This document shows, one piece after another, positions 44,976 through 56,049 of a stretch of DNA of 64,000 nucleotides (position 1 is its first letter; each line of letters opens with the position of its first letter). The translations under genes and the position numbers were made by a program. Source of the stretch: Mucidula mucida (taxonomy: Eukaryota > Basidiomycota > Agaricomycetes > Agaricales > Physalacriaceae); contig JADNYV010000142.1 of NCBI GenBank assembly GCA_015501055.1, positions 1 through 64,000 of the forward strand, written 5' to 3'. The notes beneath the pieces are model-generated. The model did no database searches. It saw nothing but the letters and a program-made list of their open reading frames with translations, and was not told where the DNA came from.

Positions 44976-45430
44976 ATGAACTCATTTCCAGACCTTCCCA
45001 TCGATGTTGCTCGACATATCCTGGAAATCGCTGCTATGCACGATCGGCAGTCTGCACACAACCTTGTATATGTTTCGAAGGCAGTACGAGAATAGTAGCC
45101 AATTTCAACATCCTATATCATACTGTCGTTCTAGGCGAGGGCGAAGACCAGCGCCTCCTTTTCATCAAATACTGGAGAGTGGCATTGCAACAGCGAATGA
45201 TGAGGGGCTCGATGAGGATTATGTCAGATCTCCTGGGAGACTAGGGCAGGCGGAGGGATTTGACATTGCGGCTGCAAACCTTATCAATGCGTTATCCGAC
45301 CGGCGGTTCGTGTTCGTCATTCCCAACAATTGTTTCGTCTATATCAGCGGGCTGGTGTCCTACGAGCATCCTCACGACCCTCTCCTCGACTGGGGCCATC
45401 GGGTCGTTGGGGAATTGGATGCTTAGGAAA
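44976..45430 (+). pseudogene. Truncated F-box-like paralogue
   Basis: It opens with MNSFPDLPIDVARHILEIAA, clearly related to the gene at 29251-30242. The codon that should span the splice donor reads TAG (45093-45095), so the donor is lost. ILYHTVVL follows directly, and then the leucine-rich middle part is missing. The C-terminal section (ALSDRRFVFVIPNN, PLLDWGHRVVGELDA) is present in another frame. The combination of lost donor, deletion and frame change marks a pseudogene. Confidence 0.8.
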
Positions 45431-45439
45431 CCGCAGATC

Positions 45440-45775
45440 GTTACCTTGGCGCAGTAGGAGCATAGTGAAGGAGCCGCTTGTTGTTTACGCCTCTGAGGTA
45501 TTTGTTTACTGGGCAGCTATCCAGATAATTTAGTTTCAAGCGACATCAACTTCTACATGGCAAAGCGCGTCATAAGTAAGCTATGGGTAATTGAATCGTT
45601 GCCTTAGATGGCTACGCAAGCTGATAGTGGCGCGTTTGGGTGTCTCACCATGATTGACTGTCTCTCGGATCAACGGCTGATCAGGTATACGTGGACACTC
45701 GGCACGCAATTCTCCACGGTTCTTTCTTTCGTATAAAGCTCCAGTGAGTGACTTCACATCCATAGCAAGCACAGA
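45440..45775. other. Intergenic, no gene seen
   Basis: About 335 bp between the F-box remnant and the SDR start. It should include the SDR promoter; nothing else is recognisable. Confidence 0.4.
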
Positions 45776-46565
45776 ATGTCCGACACCTACAAACGCGTCA
45801 TCCTCGTTACTGGAGCCAATACTGGCGTTGGATTCGAAATCGTTAAAAGTTTGGCAGAGAAAGGGCACCGTGTCTATCTCGCCGCACGAAACCAGGAGGC
45901 AGGGCTAGCTGCCCAAGCGAAGCTCGTCGCCGAAGGCTTAGACGTTCGCTTTGTTCTTCTTGACGTGACGTCTCCCGAATCTGTCGCCGCTGCTAAGGAC
46001 GCTGTAGAGAAGGCTGAGGGGCGTTTAGACTCTTTAGTAAACAACGCAGGTGTTGGGCTGATGCAGAATAGCTCTGGGCCGCTCACCGAGCCGTTGTCAA
46101 ACGTCCACGACGCAATGGCCGTCAACTTCTTCGGTCTGATCACCGTCTGCCAGGCGTTCGTACCCCTACTCCTTCGCGCTCCAGAGGGAAAGGCGTGTAT
46201 CGTCAACGTGACCACGCATATGGGGAGTACGTTGTTCACGGCAAGTAAAGAGGCGACAATGTTCAACGATTGGGTTGCGTACAATACGAGCAAGGCAGCG
46301 GCGAACTCGTATACTGTTGCGCTGGCCAAGACATTGGATGGCAAGGTCAATGTCAACGCTGTGACACCCGGATTTGTCTCGACTCAGTTAAATGGGTTTG
46401 CGCCGGGAGGCAAGACGTGGCGAGAGGGAGCGGATGTCATTGCCCCGTGGGCGGAGGAGAAAGACAGAACGTGTAAGCCGTGGGCATTTCCACCTCGTTG
46501 CGTATGCATTGACGCTATCATTGGCAGGTATATTTTGGGGACCTGATGGCGCAATTTCTTGGTAG
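45776..46565 (+). CDS. Short-chain dehydrogenase/reductase (SDR)
   Basis: Two exons (45776-46472, 46528-46565) encode about 244 residues. The Rossmann motif is VTGANTGVGFE (TGxxxGxG), followed by AARNQEAG after strand 2, where the Arg suggests NADPH. Also visible are LDVTS, the NNAG motif (LVNNAGVG), IVNVTTHMGS as the catalytic Ser region, YNTSKAA with catalytic Tyr and Lys, and NAVTPGFVSTQLNG. The last exon supplies IFWGPDGAISW, the usual C-terminal end of this classical SDR group, which supports the second exon over reading through. Substrate unknown; it could reduce a small ketone or aldehyde in the cytosol. Confidence 0.9.
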
Positions 46566-47861
46566 GGTGCCACTGCTGAGAAAACTCGAATTATTTGCGA
46601 GGAAGCAAAAGATTGCATGTTTACCTTTACCGATAATCAATCACAAGTAACGTTCACACTCTGAGATGGAGCAGAAGATTTTGCAAAAAAAGAATCCAGA
46701 AGCATAGATGCGTTTCTCAACCAGGCAAGCAAGCGTTAGCTCACCGGGCCGATGTATACAGTATGCCTCCTGTCACACACTGTCATGTCTCTACGTTCGC
46801 ACAGTAGCGAATCAGAGGATATCGGGAGACTGGCGGCTCCGAACGTTCTCGAGGTGCAGAAAATTTACCGGCACAAGTATACCCGACGTAAAACGTGTTG
46901 ACCATCACCTCTCCCTACTATTTTTTCAATACTGACTTGAAGGCTTTCTGATCGTGCCACATGCCAGGAGCGAGTTGCTGATGCGTAAATCCCAGCATAC
47001 AGTGCATTACAGGCCTGTTATCAAAGGTGATCTGTCGACATCTCCGTGGCCGATGCGCGAGAGTGGTTTCTACGACCTAGAATCTGATTCTAAATGTTTT
47101 TTTCCTAACTTGTATGATTCCTCTTGTTTCTTCTGGGAACCCTCTAACACCAATACAGAATCTATTGCATCCTCTGTATCTCGCTGGTCTACCGTCGACA
47201 AAGTATCATATACATTTAAAGTATCGTTGAACAGGACGCGGACTGGTAGCTGACGTCTACGCCTTCCTTTCCTCTCTCATGCTCGCAAGTGACATGCCGA
47301 GTCTCTTTGATTGATTGCACCCGCCTTTTATCACCTCAGTTGCCGTAACGCACCCAGCACGCGCGCTGTCAGATGCCGCGGCGGTAATTCACATCTTATT
47401 CTGATACCGTCATCTCCTCCAATTCAAGCCTTTTCCTCGTTACAAGTCTCCGGTAATAAATATTGTCTCGTATTCAAACAGAGGAGTGCCGACTCGGGTA
47501 GGATTTACCTGCAACCCGGTACTCCCGAAACTATACTTGGAAACCGGAGTGATTTTCTCAGGGTTTGTCATACAGTACCTCTCCGCGTACTATACCGCGT
47601 CTATATCAAAATCAAGGATTGGATCTGCCCGCGGCTATGTAAGTGATTCATTGCATTGTTCGAATGTTCTACTCTCATCACCCTTCACCAGTGCGGTATC
47701 TAGGAAGCTGCGCGACCCGGAGACATCACGATGGCGAATTCAGAGTACTTCTGCTACCGCATCTGCCATACTCACTCTTGTCTCGGTCGTCACGATTCCG
47801 TCAACGACGGCGTCAGAATCATGATGCTCAGAACTTCTTATTATAAGTGCGCCTAGTCGAG
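46566..47861. other. Intergenic, no supportable gene
   Basis: Almost 1.3 kb without a gene I can support. Frames of about 100 codons at 46954-47253 and 47486-47824 show no known motif. The DUF6534 promoter should lie at the right end. Confidence 0.35.
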
Positions 47862-49517
47862 ATGAGTGCCAACGAGCCTGCAGTTCAAAATCCTGTATCG
47901 AACATGTCCTCCGACTGCCATCCTGTTATGTCAGTAGACCTCGGCACAACGTATGGTGCGTACTTCTTTGGCCTCGTCGCGTCAGCTAGGTGAGCCCGTC
48001 GCTACTCCGCACGAATCGCTGCACACTTGCTCATGCGTTCTCTTGAAAGTCTGTTTGGTGTGACGTGCATGCAAATCATCTCGTACTTCCGTCACCACTC
48101 GACTTCGGATCCGGCTCTCATGAAGTGGACTGTACGGACAGTTTATCCAACCGCGTTCGTTCTCTTAACAGCTAAACAGGTCGCCGTTCTCTGGCTTCTC
48201 GAATCAGTGCACTTTGGAAACACAATATACGGAGTGCACTACTATCTCGTTGTGAACTACAATAACCCAACGGCGCTGGTAAACGTTATCTGGGCGCCTG
48301 CCGTTAACTTGGGCCTCCTGGTAGGCGGCGTTTTCTCCGTGTTGTCCGATTACGAACTAATATTGTCGATAGGCATGCGTAGTGTTCCTTGTACACCTTA
48401 GCTATGCGCGAAGGATCTATATTCGTGCGTTGATTCATCAATTACTTAATGGTACCGGTAATAACTCCTCTACAGTGACAGATCGAAAGCTCAAGATGTT
48501 ACCTCTTTCCGTCGTATGTTTGTTCGACCTCCTCCGTTGTGCTCCGTGGTTGATGATTGATGAAGTGCTTCCTTGCTATTTTAAACCTCGGTACGCTATC
48601 CCCTTGTCAAGCGGTCGGGCTACTAATCTTGACAACAGCGTTTCCATGGAGTGAGTCCGTCATATTGCTCAGATAAATGAAATCCTAATATGATTACCGC
48701 CACTCTAGTCGTGGCAGGACTTATGTGAGCTTTCGACGTACGTACCTTTGTTATCAAGCTGACCCATTTGAAGTTTGTCGGGAGATAACCACCTTGGTGA
48801 CCTCCCACTGGTAAGCTGTCGGGCAGCTTTCGTGGATCAAGGATCTTATATTGTAACAACGTAGACTCTGTGCAAGGTGTCGCTGGCCATAGCCGCTTTG
48901 CTTGACATCGTCATCGCCGTGTCATTGACAGCGATACTGCAAAAGAGCCGACCAAGGACTCCCAAGAACTTGTAACTATATCTTGTTGAAATCGAGGCAT
49001 CCACATCTCATCCGTCATTCCGTCTAGGTCTACGAGTTCGGGAGCATGGGGTCGGACAGACAGTCTCATCACTCGATTGATTCTATACACGATCAATACC
49101 GGGATCCTCACTACGGTATTGGCTCTCGTAGTGATGTTCTTTGTATGTCGAACAGTCCAGTCATTTTCAACAATCTGACGCCATCTAAAGATCATCTTCG
49201 ACAGTCGCGATCTTATATACCTGGGTCTGTCTGAAGTTCTGTCCCAATGTGAGCCCCGTATACTGTGGTAGGATTATCTTTGCTCATCTCGAGAGACAGT
49301 CTACACCATATCGTCGGTGACGATGCTCAACTCCCGCAAACGACTAAGCGAACAACTACGTCCCGACCCGTCGAAGCAGACCTTGAATGATTCTTTGGCG
49401 GTCAGTTATTCTGTACTCGGAAAGCCAACCGTCTTCTCACACGTACCCGTATCGCAAAGTGAAGTCCTAATCGCCACTGCCCCGCAGAACTTCGTAGGTC
49501 CTGAATCAACTGCTTGA
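47862..49517 (+). CDS. DUF6534 seven-helix membrane protein
   Basis: Exon 1 (47862-47989) encodes MSANEPAVQNPV... and a first helix (GAYFFGLVASAS). A 60-nt intron joins in frame to LFGVTCMQIISYF. The next exon adds several helices (TVYPTAFVLLTAKQVAVLWLLES, YGVHYYLVVNY). Near the C-terminus, GRTDSLITRLILYTINTGILTTVLALVVMFF is the diagnostic DUF6534 segment, followed after a final intron by SVTMLNSRKRLSEQ and a hydrophilic tail ending at 49517. Exact borders of the middle exons (48400-49040) were not resolved. The family is abundant in Agaricomycetes and has no known role. Related copies are the split gene at 21115-29023 and the fragment at 1048-1345. Confidence 0.78.
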
Positions 49518-49534
49518 CTTGGAGACAACGCATT

Positions 49535-50017
49535 TCATGGACTGCGGGCTCGTCGGATAATAATCTTACACTCTTTCATACTGTTGGAGCGCGAGCAGCT
49601 GTTACAGTACTGTACATCATATACCAAATATTTATACGGATGCAAGAACATCGCGAACGACATTCTTTGATTCATATCATGATGCCAGAAATAGTAAGCC
49701 ATATCGCCACAATCTCTATCGAAGAGCGGAGAGCCATGACTGTCGTTGAGTATAATAAGTACCAGCACTTTTTGTTGAGTGGCGGGAAATGAAGCTTTGT
49801 CTTTTCCGAGCGATTTCCGAGTCGGATATTCATCGGCTGTTGGAATTACATAATACACGCGCCCTTTTTTCCTGACCACCAACAGTGCAGGAATATGAAT
49901 GGCCTCTTCTGGTCTGCGGGTTGCTGGAAGCGCAAGAAAGGCGTCCTGGATACGAATTACGCGTAAATCTGACGGTGAGTAGACAGCTGCCTCCGGAAGG
50001 CTTTCGCGCTCACTCAT
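49535..50017 (-). CDS. Small unknown protein, duplicated at 617-920
   Basis: The 160-codon minus-strand frame starts MSERESLPEAAVYSPSDLRV. It converges on the DUF6534 gene and almost touches its stop. I do not recognise the family. Support for coding comes from comparison with the decayed copy at 617-720: of about 17 differences in the first 35 codons, roughly half fall in third positions, and the changes keep the frame MSER[ED]SLPE[AV]AVYS. Only about the first 80 codons are shared, so the true end may lie further upstream or in another exon. No membrane segment or motif is visible. Confidence 0.45.
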   Translation of the reverse strand: MSERESLPEAAVYSPSDLRVIRIQDAFLALPATRRPEEAIHIPALLVVRKKGRVYYVIPTADEYPTRKSLGKDKASFPATQQKVLVLIILNDSHGSPLFDRDCGDMAYYFWHHDMNQRMSFAMFLHPYKYLVYDVQYCNSCSRSNSMKECKIIIRRARSP

Positions 50018-50180
50018 TTCCCGTCAGTTTCTACTATCCGTCCACCTTAATTTGGTTTAACCCACCGCCTCCGCACGGGCTACAGCCGGAACACAAAAAC
50101 TTCGGTATTTTTGGGCAAGCCTTTCACCAGGCGAACTTTACAACACTCCCGCCTTCTGGCCAACAGGCGATTCTTCTTGC

Positions 50181-50531
50181 CAAGGTGTCCCCCAGCACTT
50201 CACCAGGTGTTACTCTTGCAGGCCTACACCAACAGACTTCAACGGTCTGAGGACTAAGGCAATGTTCTGGACGCAGACCTGTTACCTTTTTTTCAAAACG
50301 CAGAACAATGGCGTCGCCCTTCTTCGCCACAAGTGCCCTCCAACTGCTCGAGCCCGGCTTACATATGGCATTCCTGGAATCTATGAAAAATAGCCGCGTT
50401 CAGATCAAGGCCCAGTAATGCAGCTAGCTCGTCCAGCCGCCGATACGCCGTAGGCAAACCCTCCTCCTATCAGAGTGTTTGACTTTGATCGTCCCGCTTG
50501 ATGCCTATCATGTAACTTGCGCCAAACCACC
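50181..50531. other. Intergenic, no gene seen
   Basis: About 350 bp between the duplicated block and the hydrolase start, presumably including the hydrolase promoter. Confidence 0.35.
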
Positions 50532-51596
50532 ATGTCTCTCTCCCAGATCATCACCATCGCCCCTCCTTCGACCAAAATTCGTTGTGCCCTCCTATGCACA
50601 GCTCTCGCCGACGCTTTAGGCGGTCCTGCCGAGTTCCGCCGCCGGTTTACCTTCCCTTTTGTAGATCGAATGCTTCCCAATTCCAGTTTTCATTTGCCAA
50701 AAGGTGTCTGGACGGACGACACGAGCATGGCGCTCTGCCTTGCACGCTCCATCGCGTCCGATAAGGGATTCGACGAGGAAGATCAGCTTGCAGCTTATAC
50801 TCGTTGGTGGCGGGATGGCGTGCTTAGCGCGACAGGGAAGTGCTTTGACATCGGAAATACGATTCGACAAGCAGTCGGCATTTACGCCGGGGACTCGAAT
50901 TGCGACGCACTTGAGACGATTAAACAAGATTTGGGTGGAGAGTTGTGTTCGGGTAACGGCAGTCTGATGCGTGTTATTCCCATCGGAGTGCTCTACTGGC
51001 GCGACGAGAAGGAGGCGCGGGAGCTGGCGAGGCGAAGCAGTCTCACGACGCACCCGAATGAGATATGTCAGGAGGCGTGTGAGGTGTGGACGGGTGCCGT
51101 GGTGCGCATCATGCGTGCTGCCGCGAATGGAGAGACGATAAGCAAACAGGATGTCTTGCACTACTTCGCCGAGTTTCCGTACCAGAACCCGAAATTGCGA
51201 CAGGCGCTTGCATATACGGGCGATGATATCGACACGGAACATCCTATCATGAAGGTTGTTCTTGGGATGAAGGAGGATAAACTGCCACAGGAAGACATAC
51301 TTCCATCCACTGGATATGTCCTGCATACGCTCGTCGCAGCGTTGTTCTGCTTCTTTTCCACGGACACGTTCGATGCTGGTGCGATACGTGCAGCCAATTT
51401 GGGAAATGATGCCGATACCGTGGCGGCTGTCTACGGCGGATTGGCGGGCTGCTGGTATGGGACGGATGCGGACGATGATAAGACCTTTTGGACGTTGAGG
51501 TTAGATGGATGGTATAAGGACCTGGTGAAGAAAGATATCATCAAGACGGTTACGGAGGAACTAGTGACGAAGGCAGAAGCTTTCAGCAAAGTCTGA
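50532..51596 (+). CDS. ADP-ribosylglycohydrolase (ARH/DraG family)
   Basis: A single uninterrupted exon of 354 codons starts at an ATG with a good context (CCACCATG). Family landmarks are the N-terminal CALLCTALADALGGPAEF, the metal-binding WTDDTSMALCLA, the GNGSLMRVIPIG loop, LTTHPNEICQEAC and the second metal motif ANLGNDADTVAAVYGGLAG. Such enzymes use two Mg2+ to remove ADP-ribose from proteins or small molecules. The motif acids (TDDT, DAD) are all present, so it should be active. The lack of introns is unusual beside its intron-rich neighbours; retroposition or transfer could explain this, but it is not shown. Confidence 0.93.
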   Translation: MSLSQIITIAPPSTKIRCALLCTALADALGGPAEFRRRFTFPFVDRMLPNSSFHLPKGVWTDDTSMALCLARSIASDKGFDEEDQLAAYTRWWRDGVLSATGKCFDIGNTIRQAVGIYAGDSNCDALETIKQDLGGELCSGNGSLMRVIPIGVLYWRDEKEARELARRSSLTTHPNEICQEACEVWTGAVVRIMRAAANGETISKQDVLHYFAEFPYQNPKLRQALAYTGDDIDTEHPIMKVVLGMKEDKLPQEDILPSTGYVLHTLVAALFCFFSTDTFDAGAIRAANLGNDADTVAAVYGGLAGCWYGTDADDDKTFWTLRLDGWYKDLVKKDIIKTVTEELVTKAEAFSKV

Positions 51597-51770
51597 TTGA
51601 TGTTGTCTGGTGCGTCAGCGTTTGTGTGTTGATCTGCACGTCTGACCATTCGCCTAGTTATCGGCGTGTATCTCTCCTGTCGAAATAGATCCATTCCGTG
51701 CGACGATCCTTCTTGGTTTCCCGTTGCCGTTGTTTAAATTGGATTAGTTTTAAGTCTTCAGTATCAGTAA

Positions 51771-53960
51771 TGCCCTTCTCGTCTTACAATTTCTTCTCCA
51801 TCTTCTTCGATGACATTGCTCTAATCAACGTCCGCTATCTTGCTCTTTCTCTTTCATGTTCGTTCGTCGTTGTTACTCTACACATAGTATTTTGCTTGAT
51901 ATGCAAATCACCTCCAGTATACATTATATACAGACTGATTCTCTACCCTCGCTACTTCTCCCCTCTCCGACACTTCCCAGGTCCTCCTCCAGGTCATGCT
52001 ATCTTTGGCCAACTCGACAACCTGCATGGACGCAATGTTGGCTCCATCCAACAAGCATGGTTCGATCGATACGGGAGCATCGTGCGGGTCATTGCCCCGC
52101 TGGGAATGGAGCGTCTCGTAATCAAGAACGAGGAGGCACTGTCGCAGATTCTTGGCCGTGCTTGGGGGGACTGGGATAAAGCGCCGTACATCGAGACCCT
52201 GCTGAGGATAATGGCAGGGAACACGGGGATGATGACCACATACGGTGAACCATCATCGCTTGAGGAAGCTTTTCAATCCGGCGTTTTCGTTGGCGAATGT
52301 GGTGCAGCGTGAGCTTCTCTTTTTCGATGGGTTCTGAGCTGACTATTATCCAGAATCTGATATGTACTATCCTCCGATAGAAGGTGTGCAATCTCTTTGA
52401 CTTCTCGAGCGTCACTGACTCCTTCACGCATACTTCCAGATTTCTCAAAAAGTTGCGTACATTGATAGATGAGGATCTGCCGAAGGAGAGCGTCGTTGTT
52501 CCTGTAGCTCAATGGCGTCTCCGATCAGCACTAATTTTAACACTTGACAAAAACCTTCGTAGTGAACAAGATCACCCTTGAGCTCCTCTGCAGAAGTGTG
52601 TTTGACTATGAATGCGAATTCGTCAATAATCCAGATGAACCACCGGCGCGCGCGTACGAAGGGTTTGCAGGACTACAGACAGGATCAAATATCGCTACTT
52701 TCTTTTTGACAACCTGTGTACCTGGGGGGACATGGCTTCTCACATCTCCGTGGTCGTCCAGGCGTCTCCAGTGGTCCAAGATGCTAGGAGGGTTTCCTGG
52801 TCTGTCGGGTCTATGTGTAACCGAGCGGCTTGGCACTAATGTTCATTGTGTAGCGCGCGTTGCTCGGCTCCTGGAATGCATGAACATCATCAGGGAGATT
52901 ACCCGCGATACGATACACCAAAAAGTCAGCGATGCATCCGGGACGGTGGTTGCGAGGAAAGACGTGATGAGGATCCTCATTCATGCGAGACAGAATGATC
53001 AAGTCGACTTCGAAGGCCTGAGCGCTGATGATCTGATTGATCAATTCGTCAGTCTTGTCTCTCAGACCTTCGTCTGCACGACTTACTTTGTACTCGATAG
53101 TTGACGTTTATGACTGGAGGACACGAAACTATTTCTGCTGCTGTGTCATGGGTGGGCAGGATCGGTACATCCATGAACTCTTACCGGTCTAATCACGATT
53201 GACAGACTCTGTGGTTTCTTGCGAACGACCAAGATCGTCAACAGAGGCTACGCGTAGAAGCCGCTTCAATATTTGACGCAGATGGAAAGCCAGATCTCAG
53301 AAAGCTCAAAACGCTGACATATCTCGACGCCGTTGTGTACGTTCTTTCCCTTCATTATGCTTATGAACTTCTTCCAATTCTTATTCAAGGAGCGAGAGTC
53401 TGCACGTCATGACACCTATCCCAGTATTGAGTCGAGTAGCAAAGAAGCATGTCAAGTTGAAAGGCATCAATGTTCCGAAGGGCACACCATCGTTCCTACT
53501 ATGCGGCTTACCCGCTCATGAAGTTCCGCAATGTGGGTATCTCTGAAGAGCGTTGGGGAGAGACCGCAGAACAGTACAATCTGTCCTTTTCGTCGCACAT
53601 ATGCCGAAGTAGTCCGCGTCCATAGGTTTATACCGGAACGATGGCTCGACCTCCCGGATACCTATGATACAACTTTTTCCCGGTTCGCCTTCGGCATCGG
53701 TCCACGAGCGTGTATTGGAAAGAACATGGCGCTGATGGAGATCAAGGCTCTCCTTGTGTGCGTCGCTTGTCGCTCAGATTTCCTTCTTCTCAGCGCACTT
53801 ATATTCGTTTTCTTGATGCATGTAGTTCTATACTTTCCCAGCTCTCCGTGGAACCAGCCCATGCCGGACAGACGTAGCGAGCGGAGCATATCATTACCTA
53901 TAGTGGGTGCTCTTCCAATGTTTTGTTTAAGCTGACACTCCTGCATTGAAGAAGCTGCTG
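51771..53960 (+). pseudogene. Cytochrome P450, decaying
   Basis: The coding pieces follow P450 order: a membrane anchor, HFPGPPPGHAIFGQL, a helix-C-like section, LIDEDLPKESVVVPVAQW, FDYECEFVNNPDEP, AYEGFAGLQTG, the I-helix MTGGHETISAAVSW, DADGKPDLRKLKTLTYLDAVV (K-helix region), LSRVAKKHVKLKGINVPKGT, RFIPERWLDLPD and the heme loop FAFGIGPRACIGKNMAL. One extra base near 52247 breaks the frame between TTYGE and HHRLRKLFNPAF. Further frame changes occur in 52500-52850 and 53400-53620. Splicing might explain some but not all of them. This is the second broken P450 in the window, from a different subfamily to the one at 18445-20587. Confidence 0.75.
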
Positions 53961-54640
53961 ATGGCCCTCCCTTGACGCTACGAACACTGAATTGGACAAC
54001 GAAATTAGACAATAGGACCGGATGGACAGAACTCTCATTCAAATGTGTTGAAGCCTGAGATTGTATGTATACGGAATCTTTGCCTTGTTGCCTTCCAATG
54101 ACTTTCTCTGTCAGTAGTTTTCTCGGCGCCGCTTCCTGATGAAGATCTGCTCCCGGACCCAAGAAAAACACATATATTCAATCATGACAGAAGCTATCAG
54201 GATGTACGACTGCAGTGGTGGTAGCGCGTCCACGTGCGCGACACCAGGTAAAGCAAATAACGCGCCGTGCTCTGTACTCTCATCTCTTCTCTCATGCACC
54301 TCGTATGCTGTCAGCCCGCTTGCCGCCCTAGTAGCCTCTAACAATTGCGGCTGACGAAACTTGATATGTGTGTCAATAGTGGGTCAATAAGCCTGAACAA
54401 GAGCTCGCCCAAAAGGGAACAAAAGGGAGGATGGTTATTGTTTTCTGAGGCTATACCGATATATACTAGACAAGACTTCTTGATTCAGACTCCCAATTGA
54501 CCCCAAGACAGACACCTAATGGTGTGTTTTCCTTTACATTGTCCCGGTTGTCTGTCTAATCTGAACACGATGGCAGGAAACGCCTAGACGTGTTCGATTC
54601 CAGACGCCTGCTGCAGAACGCATACTACTGATGAGCGCAT
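53961..54640. other. Intergenic, no supportable gene
   Basis: About 680 bp after the P450. Short frames on both strands (for example 54139-54354) have no recognisable motif. Confidence 0.3.
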
Positions 54641-56049
54641 ATTTTGGAACGAAGCCGAACAAAGAGCAGTCGACATTTGTGGCTCCTTAAACGACGGACC
54701 TTACCGCCTCTCTCACCAACGGGAATTCGTGGCACATGGCATTCGAAACTTTACAGGCACACTATGTTTCTGCATCGCGCCCCTTCAAGCGCTATTCATT
54801 ACACGTCCATTTGCGGACATATTCCTTGACTTGGATGACATCCTTGGTCCGACGCGTCGCCGTGCTCTATCCCAACACCCGGTAACATACGCCACCATCC
54901 GACTTGTGCGAAACACATGGCGAACGCCGAATGCTGCGGGATTATACAACCAGGGCAAACATGCAGTGGGGATACCCGGAAACTACCTCGACATGAGAAC
55001 TCTTTGGGATGCAATGAAGGGCGCCACCTGCTTGAGCCTCTATTCGTGAGTTCGGTACCGTGACCGCGTGCTTTCGTTGATTCATTTACCGACAGATAAA
55101 TCGATACGAACAGAAGACGCAGCATTGTTTCTCGAAGCATACCTGTCCACATTAGACGAAGAACTCCGCCAAATTCGTTCCGATATTATGCCTCCCAGGT
55201 ACCCGAACACGTTGAGTTGTTTTCACGGATGGCGACGAAAACATTCTTCGGGAGTTGACAGGATGGAAGTATCCAACATCGCTCTTCCAGACATTCTCTG
55301 GATCATCTCAGGTCGCAAGTTGCTGCACCGATGCCTTTGGACACCCTGTGACCAATGTAAGGATCCAAGAGGAACGTTTTCTGACATTGTTCATTGGAAC
55401 TAATGTACGTGAAAGAATATCTTCCTCGTGCGCGAGAGCTGATTTCAGTCGTAGGACAACACCGTCACGAGTGTGCAGACTGCTCTCCGCGAATACCTTA
55501 TACCAGAGGGGCAGCTGCCGGCGTCTACAATTCTGGATTGTACTACAAGTGCCAGCATATGTTACATCACCTTCCACCAATCTTGGTTATCTGTCTGATG
55601 CATGAACATGCATGGAATCCACGAACTACAGATCACTGCAAGATCGACATAGACCGCCGAATTGTGGTCCATCCTGGTACGTTGAGTCGGGGCGCATTAA
55701 GATTGAATTCTGACGGTCAGTTTAGAGTACTTGACGTACGAGTCCAACACTCGGAGAGAATACAAGCTGAAAGCAAGTATGTCAAAGTGTTTGGTGTCCA
55801 TGTGTCTGAGCTTAAAACATTTTGACAGTTGTCGTGCATCGAGGTGATATGCTTTCGGGCGGGCATCATTTCACATATGCTCTGCATCCCGGCTTCCCTC
55901 ACCTTCCTGACCTCCGACCGAGAGACCAGTGGATGTTATTTGACGATGATAACCAAGTTCTCGCGGTCGATGAAACTACTCTGTTTGATAGCTTTAGATT
56001 TCCTGCCAGTGGCGACACACCATACCTACTGTTCTACGAAAGAGTCTGA
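54641..56049 (+). CDS. Divergent ubiquitin-specific protease (peptidase C19-like), possibly partial
   Basis: Exons carry the pieces of a USP fold in order. The Cys box is GIRNFTGTLCFCIAPLQALF (family pattern GLxNxGNTCFxNSxLQxL). Next comes EDAALFLEAYLSTLDEEL (compare the QDAQEFLxxLLDxLxEEL block), a region with paired cysteines at about 55480-55560, then HLPPILVICL. The His box VVVHRGDMLSGGHHFTYALHPG is followed by WMLFDDDNQVLAVDETTLF and YLLFYERV at the end. The catalytic Cys and His are present, but the Cys box has an extra residue and lacks the usual Asn. No in-frame ATG precedes the Cys box after the last stop, so an upstream exon or decay must be assumed. It would remove ubiquitin or a related modifier. 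Confidence 0.6.

Noticed and set aside
46954..47253. 99-codon open frame as a gene
   Set aside because: No motif, no splice partners and no good start context; composition looks like non-coding DNA.
50616..51326. 236-codon open frame on the minus strand
   Set aside because: It is fully antisense to the well-supported ADP-ribosylglycohydrolase and has no recognisable domain.
52505..52530. tRNA A-box-like sequence TAGCTCAATGG
   Set aside because: No matching B box or cloverleaf follows, and it lies within P450-derived coding sequence.
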